Source of the DNA: Enterobacteriaceae bacterium RIT693
GTDB taxonomy: Bacteria; Pseudomonadota; Gammaproteobacteria; Enterobacterales; Enterobacteriaceae
Direction: 5' to 3'
NCBI GenBank assembly: GCA_009668225.1
Contig: WJYK01000001.1
Coordinates: 434,001-498,000, forward strand
Length of the DNA stretch: 64,000 bases
Position numbers and translations under genes: made by a program. Of this stretch, positions 45,652 through 53,259 are shown in pieces (within the stretch, counting starts at the first letter, position 1; each line of letters starts with the position of its first letter). The notes beneath the pieces are model-generated. The model did not search any database, was not told the origin of the DNA, and saw only the letters and a list, made by a program, of their open reading frames with translations.

Positions 45652-45678
45652 AAAGCGGCACACTGATAAGCAGAATTA
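45652..45678 (-). promoter_or_regulatory. Sigma-28-like promoter of flagellin copy 1
   Basis: On the minus strand TAATTCTG, 11 bp, GCCGCTTT, about 50 bp before the ATG. It aligns position by position with the promoter of copy 2 (shared TTTAATT and GTG-C/T-CG-C/T-TTT). Confidence 0.6.
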
Positions 45679-45714
45679 AATGGTGAAGTAAAAAATGCAT
45701 TCTTTTAGCCGATA

Positions 45715-45751
45715 AACAAAAAAAACACCGCCCTAAAGCGGTGTTTTTTGT
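45715..45751. terminator. Intrinsic terminator after flagellin gene 2
   Basis: AACACCGC (45724-45731) and GCGGTGTT (45738-45745) across CCTAAA, with T runs on both strands; a repeat of the terminator after copy 1. Confidence 0.85.
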
Positions 45752-45770
45752 CGTGTCAGTGTGTGAGGTA

Positions 45771-46631
45771 TTAACCCAGCAGAGACATCACCATGCCGGA
45801 CATGCTGTTGGACTGCTTCAGCATCGACATACTGGTCTGCGCCAGCATCTGGTTGCGGGTCATTGAGGAGGCTTCACTTGCGAAGTCCGCATCCTGAATG
45901 TTACCCAGCGCCAGCTCGGTATTATCTTTCATGTTTGCCAGGTTCGCCGCCGTGTGGCCCAGACGGTTGATGTTGGCACCCAGGCTTGAACGTACGGTAC
46001 CGACGTTTTCCAGCGCGGATTCGATGGTTTTAATCGCTGTACCATAATCCGGTACAGTGGTGCCGCTCAGAGAGAGTGAAATGCCGCCTACGCCAGACGC
46101 GGTGGTACCAGTAGACGTTTTTACATCCCCCAACTCTGCTGACAGGTTTACAGTCATTTTTTCGCTGGCGCTGGAACCAATCTGGAAGTTCATTGCATTA
46201 TCCAGCTTGCCGCCATCCAGAAGCTTCTCACCGCCGTAGGTGGTGTTACTCATGATATTGGTCAGCTCTTTGTTCAGCTCCTGGAACTCAGAGTCCAGTG
46301 CTTCGCGATCTTTTGATGAGTTGGTGTCGTTCGCTGCCTGGGTTGCCAGGTCTTTCATGCGGTACATAATGTTGCTGACTTCGTCGAACGCACCTTCTGC
46401 GGTCTGCAGCATCGCGGTTGCGTCAGAGATGTTGCGCTGGGCAACGGCCATACCGTTGCTCTGGCCCTGCAGGCGGGAAGCAATCTGCATGCCGGCGGCA
46501 TCATCAGCAGCAGAGTTAATGCGCTTGCCGGTCCCCAGACGTTCCATTGCGGTGGACAGCATGCTGTTGGATTTATTCAGCGCGTTGATGGACGACATGG
46601 AAGAGCCGCTGGTGAAAATAGATAAAGACAT
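45771..46631 (-). CDS. lafA: Lateral flagellin LafA, copy 2
   Basis: 286-residue flagellin with N- and C-terminal domains identical or nearly so to copy 1 and a different central stretch (about residues 120-205: SNTTYGGEKLLDGGK, ELGDVKTSTGTTASGVGGISLSLSGTTVPDYG). The near-identity extends to the DNA, including synonymous positions, pointing to recent duplication or gene conversion at the ends. It has an AAGGAGA ribosome binding site and its own promoter. Confidence 0.94.
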   Translation of the reverse strand: MSLSIFTSGSSMSSINALNKSNSMLSTAMERLGTGKRINSAADDAAGMQIASRLQGQSNGMAVAQRNISDATAMLQTAEGAFDEVSNIMYRMKDLATQAANDTNSSKDREALDSEFQELNKELTNIMSNTTYGGEKLLDGGKLDNAMNFQIGSSASEKMTVNLSAELGDVKTSTGTTASGVGGISLSLSGTTVPDYGTAIKTIESALENVGTVRSSLGANINRLGHTAANLANMKDNTELALGNIQDADFASEASSMTRNQMLAQTSMSMLKQSNSMSGMVMSLLG

Positions 46632-46686
46632 TTTATATTCTCCTTGATGAACCTGATTCTCAGTCTCCTGACTGTTGTACGGATAT

Positions 46687-46713
46687 AAAACGACACGACA
46701 TCATTAAAAATTA
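46687..46713 (-). promoter_or_regulatory. Sigma-28-like promoter of flagellin copy 2
   Basis: On the minus strand TAATTTTT, 11 bp, GTCGTTTT, 55 bp before the ATG, with the same layout as the copy 1 and lafB promoters. Confidence 0.55.
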
Positions 46714-47167
46714 AATCCATTTTTATTTTTTAGCGCACCACAAAAAAACACGCTTTATACAAAACGAAAAACTGACATTAATAGTCATTCTCATCTGTAC
46801 GAAGCGATAATTAAAAAATGCGAAATAATAAAACCATAGCGACAAAATCAAGAAAATTCTTAAACGTGATTTAATAAAAATCTTACGCACTGAAGTTTAA
46901 AAAAAATGCCATCGACGTTAATAGAGCACGTTAGAGAAAACATGATTTTCACATCAAAAATCATTCACCCAACATTTAATCCTTACACTCATATTTTTTA
47001 ACTTATACCCACTTAATTTAATAACATACACTGCGAATTGTCTTAAAACACATTGCGAATCACACTTTTATCGCGTAAAAAAGAGCCGGGGAAGATTATC
47101 TTCCTGATTCCAGTCCTTAACATCGCATTTTTTCCGCTTCAGGACCGTTGAATCTGTCACCGGGCAT

Positions 47168-47184
47168 AAGAACAGGCTGTTCTT
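47168..47184. promoter_or_regulatory. Perfect 17-bp palindrome upstream of the lafZ-like regulator
   Basis: AAGAACAG-G-CTGTTCTT is an exact inverted repeat, with a further CTGTTC half site at about 47207. It is a candidate operator for the adjacent membrane regulator. Two other perfect palindromes flank it: GGAAGAT-T-ATCTTCC (47090-47104) and ACGAATGCATTCGT (47243-47256). Confidence 0.5.
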
Positions 47185-47317
47185 TCGTTCCCTCCGCAGC
47201 GAGCGGCTGTTCAGTGATGAATACTAAATGGACTTAATGATGACGAATGCATTCGTGGCGTTGTCGCTTTTTCGCCACGCTATCCGTTAATTATTACAGG
47301 AATGGCTTCTGCCAAAA

Positions 47318-48271
47318 ATGAATAAACGCTATTGTTCTGTAAATAACTGGCTGATTGATATTAGTTCTGGTTCGATTCTTCATTTAACCAGTGGCGAACG
47401 AAAACGTCTCGGCGAATATCAATTAAAGCTACTTGATACCCTTACACAAAATGCGGGTAAAATTCTCACCAGAGAAGAACTCACCACGCTCGTTTGGGAG
47501 CGCAGAGTTATTGGCAATAATAGTTTGCCCAATGCAATCCATGCGTTACGTACCGCACTCGAAGATGATGGAAAACAGCAAAGAATAATCAAAACCATCC
47601 CTCGAAAGGGTTATTTGCTGGAAGCTGATTATTGTCGTGCCATTGACAAAGAAGAAGAAGACGTTCGCGATAACGCTGCCGATGCCCTGCAAAGCGAAGC
47701 CATATTCGATGAGGGCCACGCCAATACGGAAACCGAGGCGATGGCAGAGGAACCCACAATACAGGAAGACGCCTTCGCTTCCGATGAAAGCCAGCATCGT
47801 GCGCCAGCGAAATCCCGCCAGCACTGGTGGCAAGGTTTCCCGGGTATCGCCTTGCTCATACTGTTGACCGCGCTTATCGCCAGCGTTGCAGCATGGAACT
47901 ACTTTGACGCCGGGCGCAATCGTCTGATGTATGAAGAACAGGAAAGCAATGTTTACAGCAACATTCACCTGTACGAAATTTCGCCACAAGGCCATGCTAA
48001 CAACAGTAAAGATCAGCTTTATAACAAGCTAAAAGGCACCCTTTACCAGATGAATTTGCTGCTCAAAGGGCAGTCGATTGTGATGGATGTTTACTACCAG
48101 AGCATCGATCAGACGTTGAATTACACTTTTTCGCTGAAAAGCAGGTGTGACAATAAGCAGCTGGCAATGGCCATCTACCATTGGCGCATTGATATCAATC
48201 AGCTCAACAATTTGATCCTTCGGGAAACGAAAAGAAAAATTGGGGAAATGGAGGACTGCACCGTTGGCTAA
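47318..48271 (+). CDS. lafZ: ToxR/CadC-type transmembrane transcriptional regulator, LafZ-like
   Basis: 317-residue one-component regulator. Residues 1-105 form an OmpR/CadC-type winged helix (LTREELTTLVWERRVIGNNSLPNAIHALRTAL ... IIKTIPRKGYLLE). An acidic linker follows, then one membrane helix near 170-195 (IALLILLTALIASVAAW) and a periplasmic domain of about 120 residues. Its place next to the flagellin gene matches lafZ, described as a transmembrane regulator in the E. coli 042 Flag-2 locus. It probably couples an envelope signal to lateral-flagellin expression. No good ribosome binding site precedes the ATG, so translation may be weak. Its end overlaps a membrane partner gene. Confidence 0.85.
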   Translation: MNKRYCSVNNWLIDISSGSILHLTSGERKRLGEYQLKLLDTLTQNAGKILTREELTTLVWERRVIGNNSLPNAIHALRTALEDDGKQQRIIKTIPRKGYLLEADYCRAIDKEEEDVRDNAADALQSEAIFDEGHANTETEAMAEEPTIQEDAFASDESQHRAPAKSRQHWWQGFPGIALLILLTALIASVAAWNYFDAGRNRLMYEEQESNVYSNIHLYEISPQGHANNSKDQLYNKLKGTLYQMNLLLKGQSIVMDVYYQSIDQTLNYTFSLKSRCDNKQLAMAIYHWRIDINQLNNLILRETKRKIGEMEDCTVG

Positions 48272-48710
48272 ATGGATCCTGAACTCGCTAATCGCCCTCC
48301 TGCTGCTGAGCATGCTCGGATTTTACAGTTGGCCTCAAAGCTCCGCCGTCTCCGGGAGCCAGGCCACCAGTGATGTGCAAATGGGTTTTTACGATCTCAT
48401 GTCGCGCCGAAAAGAGGTCTACAACTCCCATATGGAGAATGTGAATAACACTATCTTAACGACCATCACCAGTCCGGACGATCCGCGCTTTATGCTAAAG
48501 GGAAAATTCACCCACACCGGCACCCGGCAGAGTCAACAGTGGTTTTCCTGGTCGCCAATTTATTACAGTACCGCCAGTAAGGGGTTAATGATAGACGGCC
48601 TGGTGGACTTAATGATGAATATGGATGTCTGGATGCAGCCGCTGCAGCTCAATGGACAACCGCTGGTGGTAGGCCAGAGCGGTATTATCTTTCTCTACCC
48701 ATTGCATTGA
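48264..48710 (+). CDS. Single-pass membrane protein coupled to the LafZ-like regulator (ToxS-like arrangement)
   Basis: 148-residue protein starting at TTG 48264, 9 bp after GGAGG and inside the last codons of the regulator gene (8-bp overlap), so it is translationally coupled. One N-terminal membrane helix (LNSLIALLLLSMLGFYSW) precedes a periplasmic domain of about 115 residues (RFMLKGKFTHTGTRQSQQW, QPLVVGQSGIIFLYP). I recognise no family. The gene order and topology imitate ToxR-ToxS, where the second protein stabilises or tunes the first; that role is inferred. A TTG at 48240 is a less likely start. Confidence 0.72.
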   Translation: MAKWILNSLIALLLLSMLGFYSWPQSSAVSGSQATSDVQMGFYDLMSRRKEVYNSHMENVNNTILTTITSPDDPRFMLKGKFTHTGTRQSQQWFSWSPIYYSTASKGLMIDGLVDLMMNMDVWMQPLQLNGQPLVVGQSGIIFLYPLH

Positions 48711-48715
48711 TTGGC

Positions 48716-48750
48716 TCCCTCTGCCCGTGCATATTCCGGGGAGAGGGGGA
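48716..48750. terminator. Hairpin after the LafZ partner gene
   Basis: CCCTCTGCCC pairs with GGGGAGAGGG around gtgcatattcc, between the convergent partner gene and mtnK. Same CCCTC...GAGGG type as after apeR and mtnA. Confidence 0.55.
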
Positions 48751-48754
48751 CAAC

Positions 48755-49954
48755 TCAGCCCTTCTGACGAACCCGGGCAATAAACTCATCCACCGAATTC
48801 ACCTGTCCGGCAATCAGAATCAGGAATTTACCCAGCTCAATAGCATGGCTAACGCAGGCCAGGCGAGTCGCCTCATCCTCAATACTGTCTAAATCGGCGA
48901 CGTGAGACAAACCAACGGAACGGCGAATTAGCTCGGTGCCGCAGAACCCCACCGCATCAATCCAGACTTTTTGCAGGAATTGCTCAACATAGCCTTCTGT
49001 CGCCAGCGCCACATCGCGGGTTTCATGACGAGAGAGCGTAATAAAGCGCTCGGCAAAGGCCAGCCACAGCGCCTGGATATCTTTCAGCCGCTGCTCGCGA
49101 TGGCTTGCAGCATCCCGTGGGCCGAAGTGGCCCGGTAGCGCGCAATAGTTTAGCAGCAGGTTGCCGATGGCGGTGCCGATATCGAAACCAATCGGGCCAA
49201 CGTAACCAAACTCGGCGTCGATGGCTTTCAGGCTACCTTCAGCTACAAAGATCGACCCGCTGTGGATATCGCCGTGCAGCAACGCTTCGGCGCTGGAGAA
49301 GAACTTATGTTTTAGCTGGGCCACGGCCAGCTTGAGACAGCTGTCGTCACGCAGCGCAGCAACCTGCTGCTCCAGCGCGGCCGGGTAGTTATTACGCTCG
49401 TGAATCAGATACGGATCGTTGAAGAAAAGATCTTCGGTGATTTCGCACATTTCCGGGTTAATAAAACGGGCGACCAGCGCCTTCTTATCATGCGGATGTA
49501 GATAGAAATCCGACGTGTGGAACAGCGTTCTGGCCAGATATTCTCCGAGCTGACTTGCCGCCTGAGGATAATAAACGCCCTTCACCAGCTCACCGCGCCA
49601 GATCCGATGACTCGAGAGATCTTCCATCACCATCACCGCCAGGGCCGGATCGTAATGCACCACCTTAACCGTGTGCTCAGGGCAGTGCTGATAGTGCTCG
49701 ACCAGGGTCTGCGCCTCAAGGCGAGCGCGGTCCAGCGTCAACGGCCACGACTCACCTACGCAACGTACATAAGGCAGAGCCTGCTTTACGATTATTTGGC
49801 TTGCGCCCTGGCTATCAAAGATTTTAAACACCAGATTAAGGTTACCGTCGCCAATTTCCTGCGCCTCTACCAGCTCAGACGGAGCCTGCAGGCCGCCAAA
49901 CTGTTGAGCATAGGCCACTGCGTCAGCGGCGGTAAAAGTGCGGTATTGCGACAT
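48755..49954 (-). CDS. mtnK: S-methyl-5-thioribose kinase MtnK
   Basis: Phosphorylates methylthioribose in the methionine salvage pathway. The 399-residue product, counted from the ATG at 49954 ([13 protein letters not shown]), has the Klebsiella length; a frame 9 residues longer begins in the promoter. Kinase motifs are visible: LNLVFKIFD near the N terminus, [12 protein letters not shown] (catalytic loop, near residue 230) and [15 protein letters not shown] (metal site, near 250). It is divergent from mtnA across MetJ boxes. Confidence 0.94.
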   Translation of the reverse strand: MSQYRTFTAADAVAYAQQFGGLQAPSELVEAQEIGDGNLNLVFKIFDSQGASQIIVKQALPYVRCVGESWPLTLDRARLEAQTLVEHYQHCPEHTVKVVHYDPALAVMVMEDLSSHRIWRGELVKGVYYPQAASQLGEYLARTLFHTSDFYLHPHDKKALVARFINPEMCEITEDLFFNDPYLIHERNNYPAALEQQVAALRDDSCLKLAVAQLKHKFFSSAEALLHGDIHSGSIFVAEGSLKAIDAEFGYVGPIGFDIGTAIGNLLLNYCALPGHFGPRDAASHREQRLKDIQALWLAFAERFITLSRHETRDVALATEGYVEQFLQKVWIDAVGFCGTELIRRSVGLSHVADLDSIEDEATRLACVSHAIELGKFLILIAGQVNSVDEFIARVRQKG

Positions 49955-49984
49955 GGCGAGCCTCTCTGAAAATAAAGTCAATTA

Positions 49985-50008
49985 AGACGTTTGGACGTCT
50001 ATACATCT
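49985..50008. promoter_or_regulatory. MetJ box array between mtnK and mtnA
   Basis: Three consecutive 8-mers, AGACGTTT, GGACGTCT and ATACATCT, match the MetJ met-box consensus AGACGTCT at 7, 7 and 6 positions. They lie between divergent mtnK and mtnA, implying joint repression by MetJ with S-adenosylmethionine. Confidence 0.75.
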
Positions 50009-50061
50009 GGAAGCCATGTTGGCACAATATGCTGCAACAACGCAACATGGAATTAACACGC

Positions 50062-51087
50062 ATGCATAATTTAAAAACCACCAGCCTTGAAGTTAAGGAT
50101 AACCAGCTCTGGATCCTCGACCAGCAGGCGTTGCCGCAGCAAAAAAACTGGCTGCCTGCCCACGACGTGACGCAGCTGGTTGCCCATATTCACGCCCTTA
50201 GCGTGCGCGGTGCGCCGCTTATCGGGCTGTCTGCCAGCCTGCTGCTGGCCCTGCTGGCGGAACAAGGTTTTTCGAAGCCGCAGCTTACTGAAGCTCTGGA
50301 AACGCTGCGCGCTTCACGCCCGACCGCCGTGAACCTGATGAATAACCTCGACCGGATGAAGCAGGCCCTGGCGCAGGACGAATTTGTTACCGCGCTTGAG
50401 GAAGAAGCTTTACGCCTGGTGGCGGAAGATAAAGTGCTGTGCGACAACATCGCCCGGGCGGGCGCAGCGCTGGTTAAACCCGGCAGCCGCCTGCTGACCC
50501 ACTGCAATACCGGCGGCCTTGCTACCGCAGGCGTAGGTACCGCGCTGGGCGTTATTCAGCGCGCGTTTAATGAAGGCAACGTCGCCAATGTTTGGGTGGA
50601 TGAAACACGCCCTCTGTTGCAGGGTGGCCGTTTGACCGCATGGGAACTTGGCGAGTTAGGTATTCCATATCAGCTTATTTGCGACTCAATGGCGGCCAGC
50701 TTGATGGCGAAAAAGCAGGTGGACGCCATCTGGGTAGGCGCAGACCGCATCGCCGCTAACGGTGACGTGGCAAATAAAATCGGCACCTATAACCTGGCCG
50801 TGCTGGCACATTATCACGGTATTCCGTTCTACGTTGCCGCCCCGCATACCACGCTGGACAGAAACTGCCCGAACGGCGAGGCCATTCCTATTGAGCAGCG
50901 AGCGACAAGTGAAGTGACCGGCGTAGCAGGCAGTTTTGGTAGCGTGCAGTGGGCACCTGAAAACGCCCTGGTGTACAACCCGGCGTTCGACGTAACGCCG
51001 GCAGAGTTAATTAGCGGCTGGATTCTGGATACGGGCGTGGTGACGCCGGAGCAGGTGCGCGATGGGGTATTTTTACCTCAGAAATAA
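50062..51087 (+). CDS. mtnA: Methylthioribose-1-phosphate isomerase MtnA
   Basis: Converts 5-methylthioribose 1-phosphate to the ribulose form. 341 residues from ATG 50062, aligning with the known start of Klebsiella MtnA ([21 protein letters not shown]). It keeps SVRGAPLIG near residue 50, the catalytic Cys in [12 protein letters not shown] near 150 and the Asp in [14 protein letters not shown] near 230. An earlier ATG at 50047 is possible. A perfect CCTTCTCCCC/GGGGAGAAGG hairpin follows. Confidence 0.94.
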   Translation: MHNLKTTSLEVKDNQLWILDQQALPQQKNWLPAHDVTQLVAHIHALSVRGAPLIGLSASLLLALLAEQGFSKPQLTEALETLRASRPTAVNLMNNLDRMKQALAQDEFVTALEEEALRLVAEDKVLCDNIARAGAALVKPGSRLLTHCNTGGLATAGVGTALGVIQRAFNEGNVANVWVDETRPLLQGGRLTAWELGELGIPYQLICDSMAASLMAKKQVDAIWVGADRIAANGDVANKIGTYNLAVLAHYHGIPFYVAAPHTTLDRNCPNGEAIPIEQRATSEVTGVAGSFGSVQWAPENALVYNPAFDVTPAELISGWILDTGVVTPEQVRDGVFLPQK

Positions 51088-51102
51088 TGCCCCTCATTCT
51101 GG

Positions 51103-51125
51103 CCTTCTCCCCACAGGGGAGAAGG
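51103..51125. terminator. Perfect hairpin after mtnA
   Basis: CCTTCTCCCC (51103-51112) and GGGGAGAAGG (51116-51125) with an ACA loop, followed by GATAAAAAA. Same family of hairpins as after apeR and the LafZ partner. Confidence 0.65.
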
Positions 51126-51216
51126 GATAAAAAAGGGGATGTTGCCCGTGCAGGGGCAGCCTTTTACCTATCTTTCTTTCAAAAAATTCAAGGGTGACTC
51201 TTTAAATCAGTCGTTA

Positions 51217-51791
51217 TTCCGTTCACCCATAGATCTGTTTCCCCTGCACGTTCCGAAAACGGTGAACGTGTCAGGTGGCATTACGCCATGCCCCCTGACA
51301 ACCCCCGGCGCCCGGCAAGCTCATCGCCGCTAAAGCGGTAAACCCACCGGCTATCACCCAAACAGTCGGGGTCGTTCGCGATTCGTTCCCGACGATCGCT
51401 CTCTTTCGCTGCTCCCGGCAGCTCAACCCCGCCTGAGTTGGGTCATAACCGGGGGCGATGAGAGCCGGGGACAAGGGCGTGGCTGTGGGACTTGCAGCGC
51501 CTGTGACTTTCAGCGTGGCTGCGGATTTGAAGCGAGGCTCGGTTCCGGCTTAAATCGCCTCGGTTTTCTCTCCGACTGGCCAGGGTCCGGACGTCGGGAA
51601 CGGCCGGAGGCTGAGAGCGTCGGGAACGCATCTCAGCCGACCCAGGACAGGGAGATAAAACGGAGGTCTGCCGCTTTAGCGGTCGATTTATTTCGCCGGG
51701 AGTCCGGGGTCTCGGGGGAATGACGGTGATTCCCCCGAGCCGTGAACCGGTACGGGGGCTTCATATAAAACAGGACTGGAAGTGAACGGAA
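51217..51791. repeat. Dispersed non-coding repeat, copy 2
   Basis: 575-bp copy of the element at 36920-37493, in the same orientation. It starts TTCCGTTCAC and ends GTGAACGGAA (with an extra A/T pair, ATTCC...GGAAT). Differences are concentrated near the left end, around 51480-51510 and in the right 80 bp; the stretch from about 51296 to 51447 is almost unchanged. It separates mtnA from mtnD. A TGCAGGGGC block like the outer arm of copy 1 is found only further out at about 51148, so about 55 bp separate it from the core. Confidence 0.88.
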
Positions 51792-51852
51792 TGTTTGCCG
51801 CTCCTACATCGTCGCGGGAATTTGTGACTAAGTTACAGCCCTTCCAGGGAAA

Positions 51853-51883
51853 AACTCAACTCAACTCAACTCAACTCAACTCA
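51853..51883. repeat. Pentanucleotide tandem repeat (AACTC)6
   Basis: Six exact AACTC units followed by A, ending 4 bp beyond the mtnD stop codon. Too short for CRISPR; a simple-sequence tract prone to slippage. Confidence 0.9.
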
Positions 51884-51887
51884 TCAA

Positions 51888-52430
51888 CTACGGCAAACGT
51901 GGATAAGCATCCGCAATCGCATCACCGGTAAAGTGAGCCACCCAGCCTTCCGGATTATCGAAAATACGAATCGCGGTAAAGTGCGGCTCTGACCCCATAT
52001 CAAACCAGTGCGGCGTTCCGGCCGGGACGGAAATCAAATCATTCTTCTCGCACAGGATCTGATACACCTTGTCGTCCAGATGCAGGCAGAACAGCCCCGC
52101 GCCTTCTACAAAGAAACGGACTTCGTCTTCGCCGTGGGTATGCTCGGACAGGAACTTGGTGCGCAGCACGTCTTTCTGCGGGTTATCCGCACGCAGGCTG
52201 ATAACGTCCCAGCTCTGATAGCCCTTCTCCGCCACCAGCTTGTCGATAGCGTGCTGGTAGGCCCCGATCACCGTCTCCGACGTCGGATTAGCCCCTAAAT
52301 CCTGGTTCGCTTCCCAGCGCTCAAAACGCACGTCTTTTGCGTTCAGCTGCTCGCGAATTTCTTGCGCGTCCGTGCTGTGCCATACCGGCTCCTTTGCTTC
52401 GGTATCGGTAAAAATGGTCAATGCGCTCAT
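51888..52430 (-). CDS. mtnD: Acireductone dioxygenase MtnD
   Basis: Oxidises acireductone to the keto-acid precursor of methionine (Fe form) or to an off-pathway product (Ni form). 180 residues, identical in length to the Klebsiella enzyme. The cupin metal ligands are visible in [16 protein letters not shown] (His, His, Glu) and [12 protein letters not shown] (His). Its start overlaps the mtnC stop by 4 bp. Confidence 0.95.
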   Translation of the reverse strand: MSALTIFTDTEAKEPVWHSTDAQEIREQLNAKDVRFERWEANQDLGANPTSETVIGAYQHAIDKLVAEKGYQSWDVISLRADNPQKDVLRTKFLSEHTHGEDEVRFFVEGAGLFCLHLDDKVYQILCEKNDLISVPAGTPHWFDMGSEPHFTAIRIFDNPEGWVAHFTGDAIADAYPRLP

Positions 52431-53110
52431 GAAGAAAACGACTCCGGATTAATGTGGTCGAAACGGTTTACCTGGCGATGGCTGCTTGTTTCATCGGCCT
52501 CGCCGCGAATCAGCTGCACGGTTTGCCAACCGGCTTCCCGCGCAGCATCCAGCTCCTGGTGAATATCAGACAAGAACAGCAGCGCCTCTGGCGCCACGCC
52601 GGCCTGTTCCGCGATGTTGCGGTAGGACTGCGCTTCACGCTTGGCTCCGACGTGGGTATCAAAATAGCCGCTGAACAAATCGGTAATATTCCCGGCGTCG
52701 CTGTAGCCAAAGAGCAGCTTCTGCGCCGCCACCGAGCCAGACGAATAGACATACAGGGCAATGCCCTGCTGTTTCCAGGCCTTCAGCGCGGGCAGAACGT
52801 CATCATAGAGATGGCCGGTGAAGTCTCTATTCACGTAGCCATCGCGCCAGATGAGGCCCTGCAGCGCTTTAAGCGCGGTAGATTTACGATCTACATCCAT
52901 GAAGCTAAACAACGTCTCAATCAGCCGATCAATATCCGCCTGCGGTTCATTAATTTCCGCCCGCAGGTCGTTGAGTATTGGGGCAATTTCATTCTGTTGC
53001 GCGCGAACAAAACCTGCGAGGCGTTCGCGGGCATACGGGAACAGGATGTTGTGCACAAAGCGAATGTCGCTGGTGGTGCCTTCAATATCGGTAACAATGG
53101 CGCGAATCAT
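52427..53110 (-). CDS. mtnC: Enolase-phosphatase E1, MtnC
   Basis: Bifunctional HAD-family enzyme that enolises and dephosphorylates the diketone phosphate of methionine salvage. 227 residues from ATG 53110, with HAD motif I-like [23 protein letters not shown], motif [18 protein letters not shown] (near residue 118) and motif [23 protein letters not shown] with [16 protein letters not shown]. The long frame to 53191 runs through the MetJ boxes and is not used. In Klebsiella mtnB precedes mtnC in this operon; here nothing does. Confidence 0.93.
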   Translation of the reverse strand: MIRAIVTDIEGTTSDIRFVHNILFPYARERLAGFVRAQQNEIAPILNDLRAEINEPQADIDRLIETLFSFMDVDRKSTALKALQGLIWRDGYVNRDFTGHLYDDVLPALKAWKQQGIALYVYSSGSVAAQKLLFGYSDAGNITDLFSGYFDTHVGAKREAQSYRNIAEQAGVAPEALLFLSDIHQELDAAREAGWQTVQLIRGEADETSSHRQVNRFDHINPESFSS

Positions 53111-53165
53111 TATCTCTCCAGCCGTTAGCGCTGCGTTATGTTTGCAACTGAGGTCATTATTATTT

Positions 53166-53181
53166 AGACGTCTAAGCGTCT
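53166..53181. promoter_or_regulatory. MetJ boxes between mtnC and mtnE
   Basis: AGACGTCT (exact met box) directly followed by AAGCGTCT (6 of 8), between divergent mtnCD and mtnE. Confidence 0.75.
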
Positions 53182-53259
53182 TGATTGCCAAATCTTAACA
53201 TCGTGTTATAGTCCCGGCAACACAGGGAAACACACGCATCACGTTAAGGTCGAAGAATA

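Larger units (their letters stand above)
46632..47317. promoter_or_regulatory. AT-rich divergent region between flagellin copy 2 and the lafZ-like regulator
   Basis: A 686-bp gap. The left 400 bp are very AT-rich, as in silenced horizontally acquired DNA, and hold the flagellin promoter at 46687-46713. The right part holds three perfect palindromes (47090-47104, 47168-47184, 47243-47256) and a GTGGCG/CGCCAC hairpin (47255-47278) before the regulator. The lafW gene that lies here in the E. coli 042 Flag-2 locus is absent. Confidence 0.6.

Noticed and set aside
47302-47325. Seven-codon leader peptide overlapping the lafZ start
   Set aside because: The AGG before its ATG is too close to act as a ribosome binding site; probably chance.
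51217-51791. Repeat copies as insertion sequences
   Set aside because: No transposase frame and too short for a full IS; called a non-coding dispersed repeat instead.
51853-51883. AACTC tract as a CRISPR or iteron array
   Set aside because: Units of 5 bp without spacers; a simple-sequence repeat.
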